NCBI GenBank assembly: GCA_031177795.1
Contig: JAPSKG010000006.1
Location: 1-21,778 of the forward strand
From: Domibacillus sp.
GTDB lineage: Bacteria; Bacillota; Bacilli; Bacillales; Domibacillaceae
Direction of reading: 5' to 3'
Length of the DNA stretch: 21,778 bases
Both the position numbers and the translations under genes were made by a program. Under the pieces are notes generated by a model. That model saw only the letters and a program-made list of their open reading frames with translations. It did no database searches and was not told where the DNA came from. Numbering within the stretch: the first letter of the stretch is position 1; every line of letters begins with the position of its first letter. Below, in pieces: positions 1 to 7,029 of this stretch.

Positions 1-1
1 A

Positions 2-487
2 GTTCTTTTTGGAGTGGGTTGGTTATTGGCAGGAATAACCAAAATTACGGAAAAGTTATGGTTTGAAGAACCCGGTATATTTTTAAGAGAATATCTTATG
101 CATTCACTACAACAATCCAATGTTCCCCCTTTTTACAAGATTTTCATAGAGAACATAGCTTTAGAGCATGTGCTGATTTTTAACTATGTTATACCTATTA
201 TTCAAATTGTAGTTGGCATATTTCTTGTAGCAGGATTATTTACCATACCTTCTATCCTTTTTTGTCTTTTTATGCATATTAACTTTATCCTATCTGGCAA
301 TATAAATTTAATAAGCCTAATCCTTTACACAAATGCATTTGTATTAATTATTTTTAAAACACATATGTATTACTTTAGTTTAGATAAGCATTTTAATTTG
401 GTTACTCTGTTCCCCGTTCCTGTAAACAAAAAAGAAAAAACCTTTTCTCTGCAAGCTAAGAAAGAAAGGTTATTTAATAACTTTTAA
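2..487 (+). CDS. DoxX-family membrane protein, 3' part only
   Basis: The frame is open to the left edge, so the true start lies outside the window. A GTG at 14 is only an internal possibility. The visible protein has a GWLLAG-ITK segment near its beginning, a long amphipathic stretch, and then two or three hydrophobic segments. One of these contains HINFILSG, resembling the NFNFxxSG signature of DoxX / thiosulfate:quinone oxidoreductase-type proteins. The C-terminal end is lysine-rich and presumably cytoplasmic. Members of this family are small four-helix membrane proteins. Some take part in quinone reduction, but most in Bacillaceae have no tested role. The DNA is clearly more AT-rich than the core genes to the right. 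It converges on rlmH and shares the hairpin at 671-702 as a terminator. Family assignment is fairly secure; the specific reaction is not. Confidence 0.7.
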   Translation, partial: VLFGVGWLLAGITKITEKLWFEEPGIFLREYLMHSLQQSNVPPFYKIFIENIALEHVLIFNYVIPIIQIVVGIFLVAGLFTIPSILFCLFMHINFILSGNINLISLILYTNAFVLIIFKTHMYYFSLDKHFNLVTLFPVPVNKKEKTFSLQAKKERLFNNF

Positions 488-670
488 ATTGTATTTTAAT
501 CAAATAATTCTGTTAACATTGTAGTAATCCAATAAAGCAAGCCAAAAATATTTACTAACACAAAACCATATACTATTTTTTTTGAAATCTTCAAAATTGT
601 TACTTCCTTTACTAATAAATGTTTTTAGTACCTGTTGCCAATTATATTTTAAAGACAGTTCAAATACTAC
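488..670. other. AT-rich spacer between the DoxX gene and the shared terminator
   Basis: About 180 bases of AT-rich DNA. One short minus-strand frame exists here, but it begins inside the terminator stem with a GTG and has no ribosome binding site. I see no supportable gene or RNA. Confidence 0.4.
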
Positions 671-702
671 AAAAGCCGTCACTATAATTAGTGACGGTTT
701 TT
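671..702 (-). terminator. bidirectional terminator between rlmH and the DoxX gene
   Basis: A perfect 7-bp stem, CCGTCAC (676-682) with GTGACGG (691-697), has an 8-base loop. It is flanked by A residues on the left and T residues on the right, so it can end transcripts from either direction. It starts about 18 bases after the rlmH stop codon. Confidence 0.75.
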
Positions 703-720
703 GTGGTATACTTTTTACTC

Positions 721-1200
721 TTATTTATGGTATGGTTCATTTCGGTTAATCCGAAAACTTCTGTATATTTGCTCCACTAAAAAAAGACGCATCAGCTGGT
801 GCGGAAATGTCATTTTGGAAAATGACAGCTTTTCATTGGATCTTTTTAAAACAGCTTCACTTAGCCCGAGCGATCCGCCAATGATAAAAGCAATTTTGCT
901 TTTGCCATATGTAGCAAGCTTATCAAGATCTGCTGCCATTTGCTCAGAAGATTTCATTTTTCCATCTATGGCCAGGGCAATCACATATGTATCTTGTCCA
1001 ATTTTGGCTAAAATCCGTTCTCCTTCTTTTTCTTTCACCTGATCCATCTCTGCTTCACTTAACACTTCCGGTGCTTTTTCATCCGGCACTTCGATGATGT
1101 CAATTTTTGCATAGGCAGAAAGCCGTTTTACATATTCGTCAATTCCTTGTTTTAAAAACTTTTCTTTCAGTTTTCCGACTGTTATAATCGAGATATTCAC
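721..1200 (-). CDS. rlmH: 23S rRNA (pseudouridine-1915-N3)-methyltransferase RlmH
   Basis: RlmH is a SPOUT-class methyltransferase. It uses S-adenosylmethionine to methylate pseudouridine 1915 in helix 69 of 23S rRNA on assembled 70S ribosomes. The 159-residue protein has the family's full length. It shows the C-terminal SAM-binding knot: IGGSLGLS near residues 107-114, then KLSFSKMTFPHQLMR, and the invariant end RINRNEPYHK. The start is a GTG at 1200, and the N-terminus (fM)NISIITVGKLKEK matches relatives. A GTGGGG-type binding site lies about 9 bases upstream. The name yydA is used in B. subtilis. Its upstream region carries DnaA boxes and a TGTAAA direct repeat, both described separately. 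In B. subtilis the gene follows htrA closely; here a long opposing gene separates them. Confidence 0.96.
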   Translation of the reverse strand: MNISIITVGKLKEKFLKQGIDEYVKRLSAYAKIDIIEVPDEKAPEVLSEAEMDQVKEKEGERILAKIGQDTYVIALAIDGKMKSSEQMAADLDKLATYGKSKIAFIIGGSLGLSEAVLKRSNEKLSFSKMTFPHQLMRLFLVEQIYRSFRINRNEPYHK

Positions 1201-1213
1201 ATCTTAACCCCAC

Positions 1214-1230
1214 TTTACAAACAATTTACA
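1214..1230 (-). promoter_or_regulatory. TGTAAA-N5-TGTAAA direct repeat (WalR- or PhoP-like box)
   Basis: On the minus strand two TGTAAA hexamers are separated by TTGTT (1225-1230 and 1214-1219). This is an exact match to the WalR consensus TGTWAH-N5-TGTWAH. Read on the plus strand it is TTTACA-N5-TTTACA, which is also the PhoP direct-repeat form. It lies 14-30 bases upstream of the rlmH start. By a rough estimate, one chance match to the degenerate pattern in a window this size would not be surprising. Confidence 0.35.
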
Positions 1231-1235
1231 AACAG

Positions 1236-1264
1236 CTTATCCACAAAAGTTATCCACATATCAA
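1236..1264 (-). promoter_or_regulatory. weak candidate rlmH promoter overlapping two DnaA boxes
   Basis: TTGATA (-35, 1259-1264) and GATAAG (-10, 1236-1241) on the minus strand are separated by 17 bases. The -10 hexamer is only a partial match. Both perfect DnaA boxes fall within this stretch, so if the promoter is real DnaA would compete with RNA polymerase. Confidence 0.25.
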
Positions 1265-1306
1265 CAGATTCTGTTTACATTTTATCATTTATCCACTTGT
1301 GAATAA
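1237..1306. promoter_or_regulatory. DnaA-box cluster upstream of rlmH
   Basis: Two perfect TTATCCACA boxes lie on the plus strand at 1237-1245 and 1250-1258. A one-mismatch box, TTATCCACT, lies at 1289-1297, and a consensus TTATTCACA box on the minus strand at 1298-1306 abuts it. A very AT-rich tract (about 1307-1390) with a 9-bp AT-only inverted repeat (1337-1345 with 1354-1362) follows. I recall that B. subtilis has DnaA-box clusters outside oriC, one of them next to yydA (rlmH), so the position may be conserved. Confidence 0.7.
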
Positions 1307-1438
1307 AAATTTTTTTATTTATTTCCCCTTTTTGAAAAATAAGAATTTTCAATTTCTTATTTATTTTGTTTTTTCTTTAATTTCTTCCGCGTTGAATTGG
1401 CAGAATAGATAATAACATTTATTCTGGGAGGAATCGCG

Positions 1439-3733
1439 ATGAAGCTAAGGAAGGCTGTTTTTTTTATTTTCGCTTTAAGCCTCTCCATCAGCACGGTGAA
1501 CCCTGCAGTTACAATGCAAGTATTGGCTGATGATATTTTGTTAACAGAGTCTTTTCATTCTTCCGTGCTCCCGTCTGGATGGGAAGTGATTGAAGGACAG
1601 GCAGCCATTCAAGGACAGGAGGATGGAGCACTTGTGCTTTCCTCCCCTTCTGCATCACAGCCGGCACGGATTTTAGCTCCTGACATCGGTGCGGATGGAA
1701 ACTACGTAATTGAAGCAGAAATGACCTTTTTATCTGCGTCAGAAGATACACGCTGGGCATCCGTTTTATATCGGGTCCAGGATGGCCACTATCCTTATTA
1801 TCAAATGGCGGTGCGCCGTGGCGCCAACGCATTGAATGGAGTTGAATTTTCAATGCGCAACAAAAATGACCAGTGGTCTATTTTTGAAAAAGGGCCTTAT
1901 AGTGAACCACTCGCTTTTCATGAAACATACAAGCTAAAGATTGTCGCTAAAAATAACCGGGTGCAGCAGTATATAAACGGTCAGCTGATGATTGATACAG
2001 ATCAAGCAGGAGATCTTCAAACAGGAAGGATTGGTTTTCAGGCCTCTGGTTCTATCGTTAAATTTGACAATATTCAAATAAAAAAACAAATAGCCGACCT
2101 TCCTTTTCTGAAAAATTCAGGCGCTTTTTTAGGAAGCCAGGCAAAAACTGCTATGTTAAATGCGCCCACGGTGATCTCAAGTGTTCCATATTTAAAACCT
2201 ATTCCGGGTGTTTCCTCCATGATTTTGCAGCCAGATGCCCGTTTAACCGTTAACGGCATTCCTTTGCAAGTATACCTGGAAAAATTGGCCGGCCAAACAA
2301 TACCGCTTATTCAGCTGGAAGACGAAGCAGTTGCCCGGAATTCAGCTGCTTTGTTATATGACTTGTCTGTTCAAGATGTTCATCTTCTTTCTACCCAGCC
2401 TTATTTATTGAAGCTGGCCAAAAAAACAATGCCATCTGCCCGAGGAGCACTTATTTACAGCCGTTCATCGATGAATAAACAGGAATTAAAGGAGTTTATA
2501 CAATCTGTTCATGCATCTGGCGCAAAAACAGCCGTTTTCCCTCAGCATCTTTTAACTGTAGATACTGTTCATTATTTGCACAGCAGAGCGGTATCTGTTT
2601 GGGGGAAAACGGAAGATGAAACAGAGCTTAATGTGCACCGGCTTATTCATGCAGGCGTTGACGGAATCATTTCTGGAAATACAAAAACAGTTACAGCCGC
2701 ATTTAAGCGCTATCCGGAAAAAACAATTGTTCAGCGCCCTATTGTTGCAGCCCACCGCGGCATACCATCGCTTGCTCCAGAAAATACAATGGCTGGTTTT
2801 CAAATGTCTTACAAGCTGGGGGCAGATTTGATTGAAACAGATGTACAGCAAACAAAAGACGGCGAAGTTATTGTTATGCATGATTATACTGTCGACCGGA
2901 CAACAAATGGAACAGGTTATGTAAAAGACATGACGCTAAAGCAAATTCGCGCCCTGGATGCCGGTTCTTATTTTGGCGAGGAATTTACCGGGGAAAAAGT
3001 GCCGACCTTCCAAGAATTTTTAAAAGAATTTAAAGGAAAAAACGTTATTTTATTAGTGGAATTAAAAACAGAAGAAATTGTTGAAAAAACCATCCAGCTG
3101 ATTGAAAAAGAAAAAATGGCCGACCAGGTGGTTCTTCAAAGCTTCCATATGGGAATTGTACGAAAATTAGTGGAATTAGCGCCAAATGTGCCTTCCGGCT
3201 TTTTATATTCTTCTGATGTGCCCCAAACAGAAGCAGCCCGGTTGTTTGATGCCCGCAAAAAGCTTGGTTATGCAGCCAGCTTAAATGCAACGCTGAATTC
3301 AAGCTACAGCAGCTTGTCTCCCGAATTTATCACTTATTTGCGCCAGCGGGGCATGATTAGTTATCATTGGACATTCCGGAGCAAAGCGGAGTTTGAAAAA
3401 CAATTAAAAACAGGAATGATTGGTCCTATTACAGATTACACACAATGGCTCACTAATGCGCCGGTTCGAATTGAAACATCAGTAAAAAAACGGACTATGA
3501 CAGTTGGAAGAACTGCTGATATTCAAGCAAAAGCATTTTTAAGCTACCGGACAAACAAAACGGAAGATGTTGAAACCACTCTTTTTACAGCCGGCAACAG
3601 TGTGTCGGTAAACGGGCATACCATCCGTGCCGAAAAACCAGGTACTTCTTATGTTTTTGCCCAGCATACCTTTACTATGCTCGATGGCAAATGGACACTT
3701 GTTTCAGAACCAATGGAAATAATCGTAAAATAA
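1439..3733 (+). CDS. secreted multidomain glycerophosphodiester phosphodiesterase
   Basis: Predicted to be exported: the first ~30 residues are a signal peptide (KLRK, a hydrophobic core, then a likely cut near VLA-DD). Residues ~33-215 look like a concanavalin-type beta-sandwich (LamG/DUF1080-like). Residues ~216-430 resemble a degenerate GDPD barrel; its C-terminal half keeps AGVDGIISGN, but the catalytic motifs are absent. Residues ~435-670 form an intact GDPD domain with H439-R440-G441, E448-N449, E466-x-D468, H481-D482 and E541-x-K543. Residues ~675-764 look like an Ig-like domain. GDPD enzymes hydrolyse glycerophosphodiesters to an alcohol plus glycerol-3-phosphate, so released phospholipid head groups or teichoic-acid material are plausible substrates; this is inference. 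GGGAGG at 1426-1431 lies seven bases before the ATG. The gene runs against the conserved core genes on both sides. Confidence 0.85.
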   Translation: MKLRKAVFFIFALSLSISTVNPAVTMQVLADDILLTESFHSSVLPSGWEVIEGQAAIQGQEDGALVLSSPSASQPARILAPDIGADGNYVIEAEMTFLSASEDTRWASVLYRVQDGHYPYYQMAVRRGANALNGVEFSMRNKNDQWSIFEKGPYSEPLAFHETYKLKIVAKNNRVQQYINGQLMIDTDQAGDLQTGRIGFQASGSIVKFDNIQIKKQIADLPFLKNSGAFLGSQAKTAMLNAPTVISSVPYLKPIPGVSSMILQPDARLTVNGIPLQVYLEKLAGQTIPLIQLEDEAVARNSAALLYDLSVQDVHLLSTQPYLLKLAKKTMPSARGALIYSRSSMNKQELKEFIQSVHASGAKTAVFPQHLLTVDTVHYLHSRAVSVWGKTEDETELNVHRLIHAGVDGIISGNTKTVTAAFKRYPEKTIVQRPIVAAHRGIPSLAPENTMAGFQMSYKLGADLIETDVQQTKDGEVIVMHDYTVDRTTNGTGYVKDMTLKQIRALDAGSYFGEEFTGEKVPTFQEFLKEFKGKNVILLVELKTEEIVEKTIQLIEKEKMADQVVLQSFHMGIVRKLVELAPNVPSGFLYSSDVPQTEAARLFDARKKLGYAASLNATLNSSYSSLSPEFITYLRQRGMISYHWTFRSKAEFEKQLKTGMIGPITDYTQWLTNAPVRIETSVKKRTMTVGRTADIQAKAFLSYRTNKTEDVETTLFTAGNSVSVNGHTIRAEKPGTSYVFAQHTFTMLDGKWTLVSEPMEIIVK

Positions 3734-3735
3734 TA

Positions 3736-3773
3736 AAAATTCCCGTTATCAACATGTTGATAACGGGAATTTT
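3736..3773. terminator. 38-bp perfect palindrome, bidirectional terminator
   Basis: The palindrome centres on CATG at 3753-3756 and has A-rich and T-rich ends. It starts three bases after the phosphodiesterase stop codon. From the opposite side it lies downstream of the CxxH/CxxC gene, with a T run on the minus strand. It can therefore separate the two convergent units. Confidence 0.8.
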
Positions 3774-3779
3774 CAGATT

Positions 3780-3809
3780 TTATCCACATACCCACAGAAT
3801 TCATCCACA
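3780..3809 (+). promoter_or_regulatory. second DnaA-box group, one perfect box and two weaker ones
   Basis: A perfect TTATCCACA lies at 3780-3788, a two-mismatch copy (ATACCCACA) at 3788-3796, and a one-mismatch copy (TCATCCACA) at 3801-3809. All are on the plus strand. They lie between the palindromic terminator and the end of the CxxH/CxxC gene. Confidence 0.5.
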
Positions 3810-3821
3810 TTTTGTGCTTGT

Positions 3822-3980
3822 TTAATTCTTTCCTACTATATAATCTGCCTGGTTTTCACAAAATTCACATGAAACTACTTCTTCTGTTTTTTCCATTACA
3901 GGCGCTGTTTCAAATTCATCCACTGCAATATCGAGAGCAAGTTCAACATGCTCAAGGCAGCAATACATACGATTTTCCAT
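3822..3980 (-). CDS. CxxH/CxxC small protein (BA_5709-type family)
   Basis: This 52-residue protein begins MENRMYCCLEHVELALD and ends near CEFCENQADYIVGKN. It holds C-x-x-H (C8-L-E-H11) and C-x-x-C (C38-E-F-C41), the two halves of a probable metal-binding (zinc) site. This matches a small family of unknown function in Bacillales, which I recall sits beside htrA. The stop is TAA at 3822-3824. The ATG shares one base with the htrA stop codon in a TAATG arrangement, so translation is probably coupled to htrA. Family recognition is good. The biochemical role is unknown, and the metal ion is inferred from the motif only. Confidence 0.85.
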   Translation of the reverse strand: MENRMYCCLEHVELALDIAVDEFETAPVMEKTEEVVSCEFCENQADYIVGKN

Positions 3981-5185
3981 TATAAATCACTTTCTGCTAC
4001 AAGCCTCATATTTGTTTCAAGCTGTTTTCCATCGCGGTAATACGTCACTTTCACCGTGTCGCCTTCTTTCTTGTTCTTGTACATATATTTACGAAGTGCG
4101 ATCACATCCTGTATTGGTTTGCCATCCAATTCTGTGATAACGTCATATTCGCGAAGATCTGCTTTAGATGCCGGAGAACCTGTTAACACTTGCTCAATAA
4201 TAACTCCCTCTTTTACGTTTTCAGGAAGTTTTAATGTTTGCCGCTGATGATAAGAAGGCAGTTCGCTCACGTTTTGAAGAGTAACTCCCATTGCCGGGCG
4301 CTTTACTTCGCCGTAAGCTTCAAGATCTTTGATAATTGGCAGCGCTGCATCAATAGGAATTGATAATCCAATTCCTTCTACCGCACTCTGGGCAATTTTC
4401 ATTGAATTAATTCCAACCACCTGGCCGGCAATGTTTACAAGCGCACCGCCGCTATTACCAGGATTGATAGCGGCATCTGTCTGCAAAACTTCCGCCTGCC
4501 AATCATTAATTGCATCCCCATTTAAATCAACGGGAATAACGCGTTCAAGTCCGGAAACCACACCTTGAGTAACAGAACCAGAAAACTCAAGTCCGAGCGG
4601 GTTTCCAATTGCAATCACCGGCTCGCCTATTTTTAAAGCAGTTGAATCTCCAAATTCAGCTGTTTTCTTTATGTTTTCACTTTTAACAGTGAGCACAGCC
4701 AAATCAGTCCATACATCGCCACCAATCAGCTCTGCCGGTTCTTTTGTTCCGTTGGCCAAAGTTACTTCTAGCTGCTCTGCGCCTTCAATTACATGAAAGT
4801 TTGTTACAATAAAAGCTGTGTCCCCGTCTTTTTTATAAATAACACCGCTTCCCGTGCCTGCTTCTTGTCTGGTTGACTCCGTTCCAAAAAAGCTCATGGT
4901 TTCTTGAATATTTGTAATACCCACAACCGCTTCTTGCGCTTTTTCAACAGCTTTCGTTACGTCTGTGGTAATATCAACTGAAACTTGCTCTTGCTGAAAG
5001 TTTTCCCCGGAGCTTCTTTCAGCCACCGACGCGCCTCTTTGATCGTTTTGATAATCAACTATTGCGGGCAGTGCTGTAACAGCTATTCCAGCTCCTACTA
5101 CAACACCGGCTAACCCAGATAAAAAATAACCGCTTTTGCTTCCGCGCTTATTTCGCCCTGTACGCCCTTCATCATAATAACCCAT
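3980..5185 (-). CDS. htrA: membrane-anchored HtrA-type serine protease with PDZ domain
   Basis: This 401-residue protein has a cytoplasmic, basic N-terminus and one membrane segment at about residues 21-43. A trypsin-like domain follows with H131 (TNFHV), D161 (WTDLAVL) and S245 (GNSGGAL) as the catalytic triad. A PDZ domain covers about residues 297-395. Such proteases degrade misfolded proteins at the outer face of the membrane. The B. subtilis gene at this position is yyxA (htrC), and the length agrees. AAAGGAT at 5195-5201 supports the ATG at 5185. In this genome a strong terminator separates it from walJ, so it appears to be transcribed apart from the wal operon, together with the CxxH/CxxC gene. 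Confidence 0.95.
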   Translation of the reverse strand: MGYYDEGRTGRNKRGSKSGYFLSGLAGVVVGAGIAVTALPAIVDYQNDQRGASVAERSSGENFQQEQVSVDITTDVTKAVEKAQEAVVGITNIQETMSFFGTESTRQEAGTGSGVIYKKDGDTAFIVTNFHVIEGAEQLEVTLANGTKEPAELIGGDVWTDLAVLTVKSENIKKTAEFGDSTALKIGEPVIAIGNPLGLEFSGSVTQGVVSGLERVIPVDLNGDAINDWQAEVLQTDAAINPGNSGGALVNIAGQVVGINSMKIAQSAVEGIGLSIPIDAALPIIKDLEAYGEVKRPAMGVTLQNVSELPSYHQRQTLKLPENVKEGVIIEQVLTGSPASKADLREYDVITELDGKPIQDVIALRKYMYKNKKEGDTVKVTYYRDGKQLETNMRLVAESDL

Positions 5186-5246
5186 GCAGACTTCATCCTT
5201 TCCACGCGATTATTGTCTCTCTATTCCTTCTGCCTATTCTGAAAAA

Positions 5247-5276
5247 ATTATACGCTTTTGTGAAAAAGATGCGCAA
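5247..5276 (-). promoter_or_regulatory. candidate htrA promoter
   Basis: A perfect TATAAT (-10, 5247-5252) lies 18 bases from TTGCGC (-35, 5271-5276) on the minus strand. This is between the walJ terminator and htrA. A hairpin-forming inverted repeat (5294-5319) lies just upstream. Confidence 0.4.
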
Positions 5277-5293
5277 ATAATAAGGCATAAGAG

Positions 5294-5319
5294 CTTTGTT
5301 AGCTTTTAAGCCAACAAAG
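5294..5319. repeat. inverted repeat upstream of the htrA promoter
   Basis: CTTTGTTAGCTT (5294-5305) faces AAGCCAACAAAG (5308-5319). The 12-bp arms have one mismatch and almost no loop. Neither flank has a T run typical of a terminator, so an operator is more likely than a terminator. Confidence 0.35.
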
Positions 5320-5383
5320 GAAACTCGCGGGTTTGGCTGTTGTTTACAGTGATTTTGCCAAGAAACACTAGATTAACATCAAT

Positions 5384-5419
5384 AAAAAACAACCACAAGG
5401 CCCCTTGTGGTTGTTTTTT
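5384..5419 (-). terminator. terminator of the wal operon
   Basis: Long symmetric arms (5384-5400 and 5403-5419) with GGCC at the tip form a stem with A and T ends. The last two bases of the stem are part of the walJ TAA stop codon (5418-5420). A strong U run on the minus-strand transcript makes this a clear intrinsic terminator. Confidence 0.85.
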
Positions 5420-6212
5420 AAACAGCAGCCATGGGCGTTGGCACTTTTGGATCAGTATCGTACAAGTGAAATTGATGGCCAACGCCGCTGTCTTTTAATT
5501 CAAGCGTTTGTGTCACACTCATTTTCGCCAGCTCTTTCATATTATTATCTGCACTTAAATGCGCAAGATAAATCCGCTTTGTATTTGGGCCCACAACATC
5601 ATTCATCGCCAGAGCAGCATCTTCGTTTGATACATGGCCCACATCACTTAAAATGCGCTGTTTTACACTCCATGGATAACGTCCCATCCGCAGCATGCCC
5701 ACGTCATGATTGCTTTCAAACACATAAGCATCCGCATTGGCAATCAAGCCTTTCATCCGGTCGCTTACATAACCTGTATCTGTAATCAACACTAGCTTTT
5801 TGCCGCCATTGTGAAAAATATAAAACATTGGCTCTGCCGCATCATGCGAAACGCCAAAAGACTGAATATCCACGGAACCAAATGTTTTCACTGTTTCTGT
5901 TTCAAAAATAAATTTCTGGCTGTTATCAATTGTCCCCGTCAGCCGGTCCATCGCTCGCCACGTTTTTTCATTTGCGTAAATAGGCAGCTTATATTTTCTT
6001 GCAAGTACTCCAAGGCCTTTAATGTGGTCGCTGTGCTCATGTGTTACAAAAATTCCAGATAGGTCGGAAATGTTTTTGCCTACTGACAAAAACAACTCCT
6101 CCATTTTCTTGCCAGAAAGCCCCGCATCTACAAGAAAAGAACGCCCATCTGATTCCACAAAAACCGCATTGCCCGTACTTCCGCTTGCCAGTACACTAAA
6201 CTGCATTGTCAT
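5418..6212 (-). CDS. walJ: metallo-beta-lactamase-fold exonuclease WalJ
   Basis: The 264-residue protein has the metallo-beta-lactamase metal motif H58-E-H60-S-D62-H63. Further candidate ligands are H123, D145 (ITDTG), H169, H193 (VGHVS) and H218 (LAHLS). WalJ (YycJ) is a conserved member of the wal operon; family members are thought to be 5'-3' DNA exonucleases linked to replication or mismatch repair. The frame is open further upstream, but the ATG at 6212 is chosen. A GGAG-type site (6221-6226) lies eight bases before it, and the N-terminus MTMQFSVLASGSTGN matches relatives. It starts 19 bases after the walI stop and is the last gene of the operon. Confidence 0.95.
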   Translation of the reverse strand: MTMQFSVLASGSTGNAVFVESDGRSFLVDAGLSGKKMEELFLSVGKNISDLSGIFVTHEHSDHIKGLGVLARKYKLPIYANEKTWRAMDRLTGTIDNSQKFIFETETVKTFGSVDIQSFGVSHDAAEPMFYIFHNGGKKLVLITDTGYVSDRMKGLIANADAYVFESNHDVGMLRMGRYPWSVKQRILSDVGHVSNEDAALAMNDVVGPNTKRIYLAHLSADNNMKELAKMSVTQTLELKDSGVGHQFHLYDTDPKVPTPMAAV

Positions 6213-6231
6213 GCTTTTCACTCCAGTTACA

Positions 6232-7029
6232 TTACGACTCTTTTTGGGTTTGATAAATTGACCCATCAAATGCATTTACGTACATTTCTTCTATTTTGTT
6301 TCCTTTTTCCAGTTGAAAATACCATGTTGGAGATAACACTTGCAATACTTGCGATTCGGTTAATTGCACAAATGTATAGTAACCGAGTTCCGCATTTTTA
6401 ATTTCACTTTCCGGCTGAATAAAGCCATTTTTATAAAGAGCATCCAATGCTTGAAATGCCGGTAAAATAGCTTCTTCGTTTCCGTTTTCTTCAACGCTTG
6501 ATAACATTGTTTGCGAGTAGCCTATAATGTCGCCTTCTTCATTAAGCTGAAGAACCAGCAAACCATTTTTATTTTCAAACAACTTTTTTTGTTCAATCTG
6601 TTGATAAAAGATTACCGTCTGCTCTTCTCTGTTTCGTTTCCAATAAGCATATTGGCCGCCTTGCAAAACGTTGTTTTTCACAAATGAATTAATTTTTTCC
6701 CGCGACGCTTCATTTGTTTCGTACGGTTTATCAAGAACACTAATAAGCTCTGTTCCTTCATTTTGAATGCTTGTATTTTGTTTTGTTAAAAAAAGCAAAT
6801 CATTTTCAGTAAAAATTTTCGGCTTTGCAGTAATGATGGAAAGCTCTCCGTAATCAGACGGCATGTTCCCGTATTCCACTCCGTCAGATTGAAGCTTTTC
6901 TTCAATTGTGGTTTCTTTAATTACTTCAAAGCGGGAAGCCCCGTATTTATTAAAGAACATAACGGCTAAAAAAACATCGAGCACAAGGAAGACAGCGATA
7001 AAAATGGTTTTTGTTTTACTCCAGTCCAT
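6232..7029 (-). CDS. walI: WalI, membrane regulator of the WalK kinase
   Basis: The 265-residue protein has a short cytoplasmic start (MDWSKTK), one membrane helix at about residues 8-27, and a large extracellular domain ending in a YycI-type fold (FDGSIYQTQ near the end). Together with WalH it contacts WalK in the membrane and restrains its kinase activity in B. subtilis. The ATG at 7029 is preferred over more upstream starts because the near-perfect binding site AAGGAGGA (7037-7044) lies seven bases before it, and because family members begin MDWS. It overlaps the end of walH by 14 bases, consistent with coupled translation. Confidence 0.95.
   Translation of the reverse strand: MDWSKTKTIFIAVFLVLDVFLAVMFFNKYGASRFEVIKETTIEEKLQSDGVEYGNMPSDYGELSIITAKPKIFTENDLLFLTKQNTSIQNEGTELISVLDKPYETNEASREKINSFVKNNVLQGGQYAYWKRNREEQTVIFYQQIEQKKLFENKNGLLVLQLNEEGDIIGYSQTMLSSVEENGNEEAILPAFQALDALYKNGFIQPESEIKNAELGYYTFVQLTESQVLQVLSPTWYFQLEKGNKIEEMYVNAFDGSIYQTQKES

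Noticed and set aside
500..682. 60-residue minus-strand open frame
   Set aside because: It starts with GTG inside the terminator stem, has no ribosome binding site, and resembles no family I know.
1237..1390. A second chromosomal origin
   Set aside because: The DnaA boxes and AT-rich tract resemble an origin, but there are few boxes and no dnaA gene nearby. A titration or regulatory cluster is more likely.
1509..1853. Minus-strand open frame inside the phosphodiesterase gene
   Set aside because: It is a shadow of the real gene, with no binding site and no recognisable domain.
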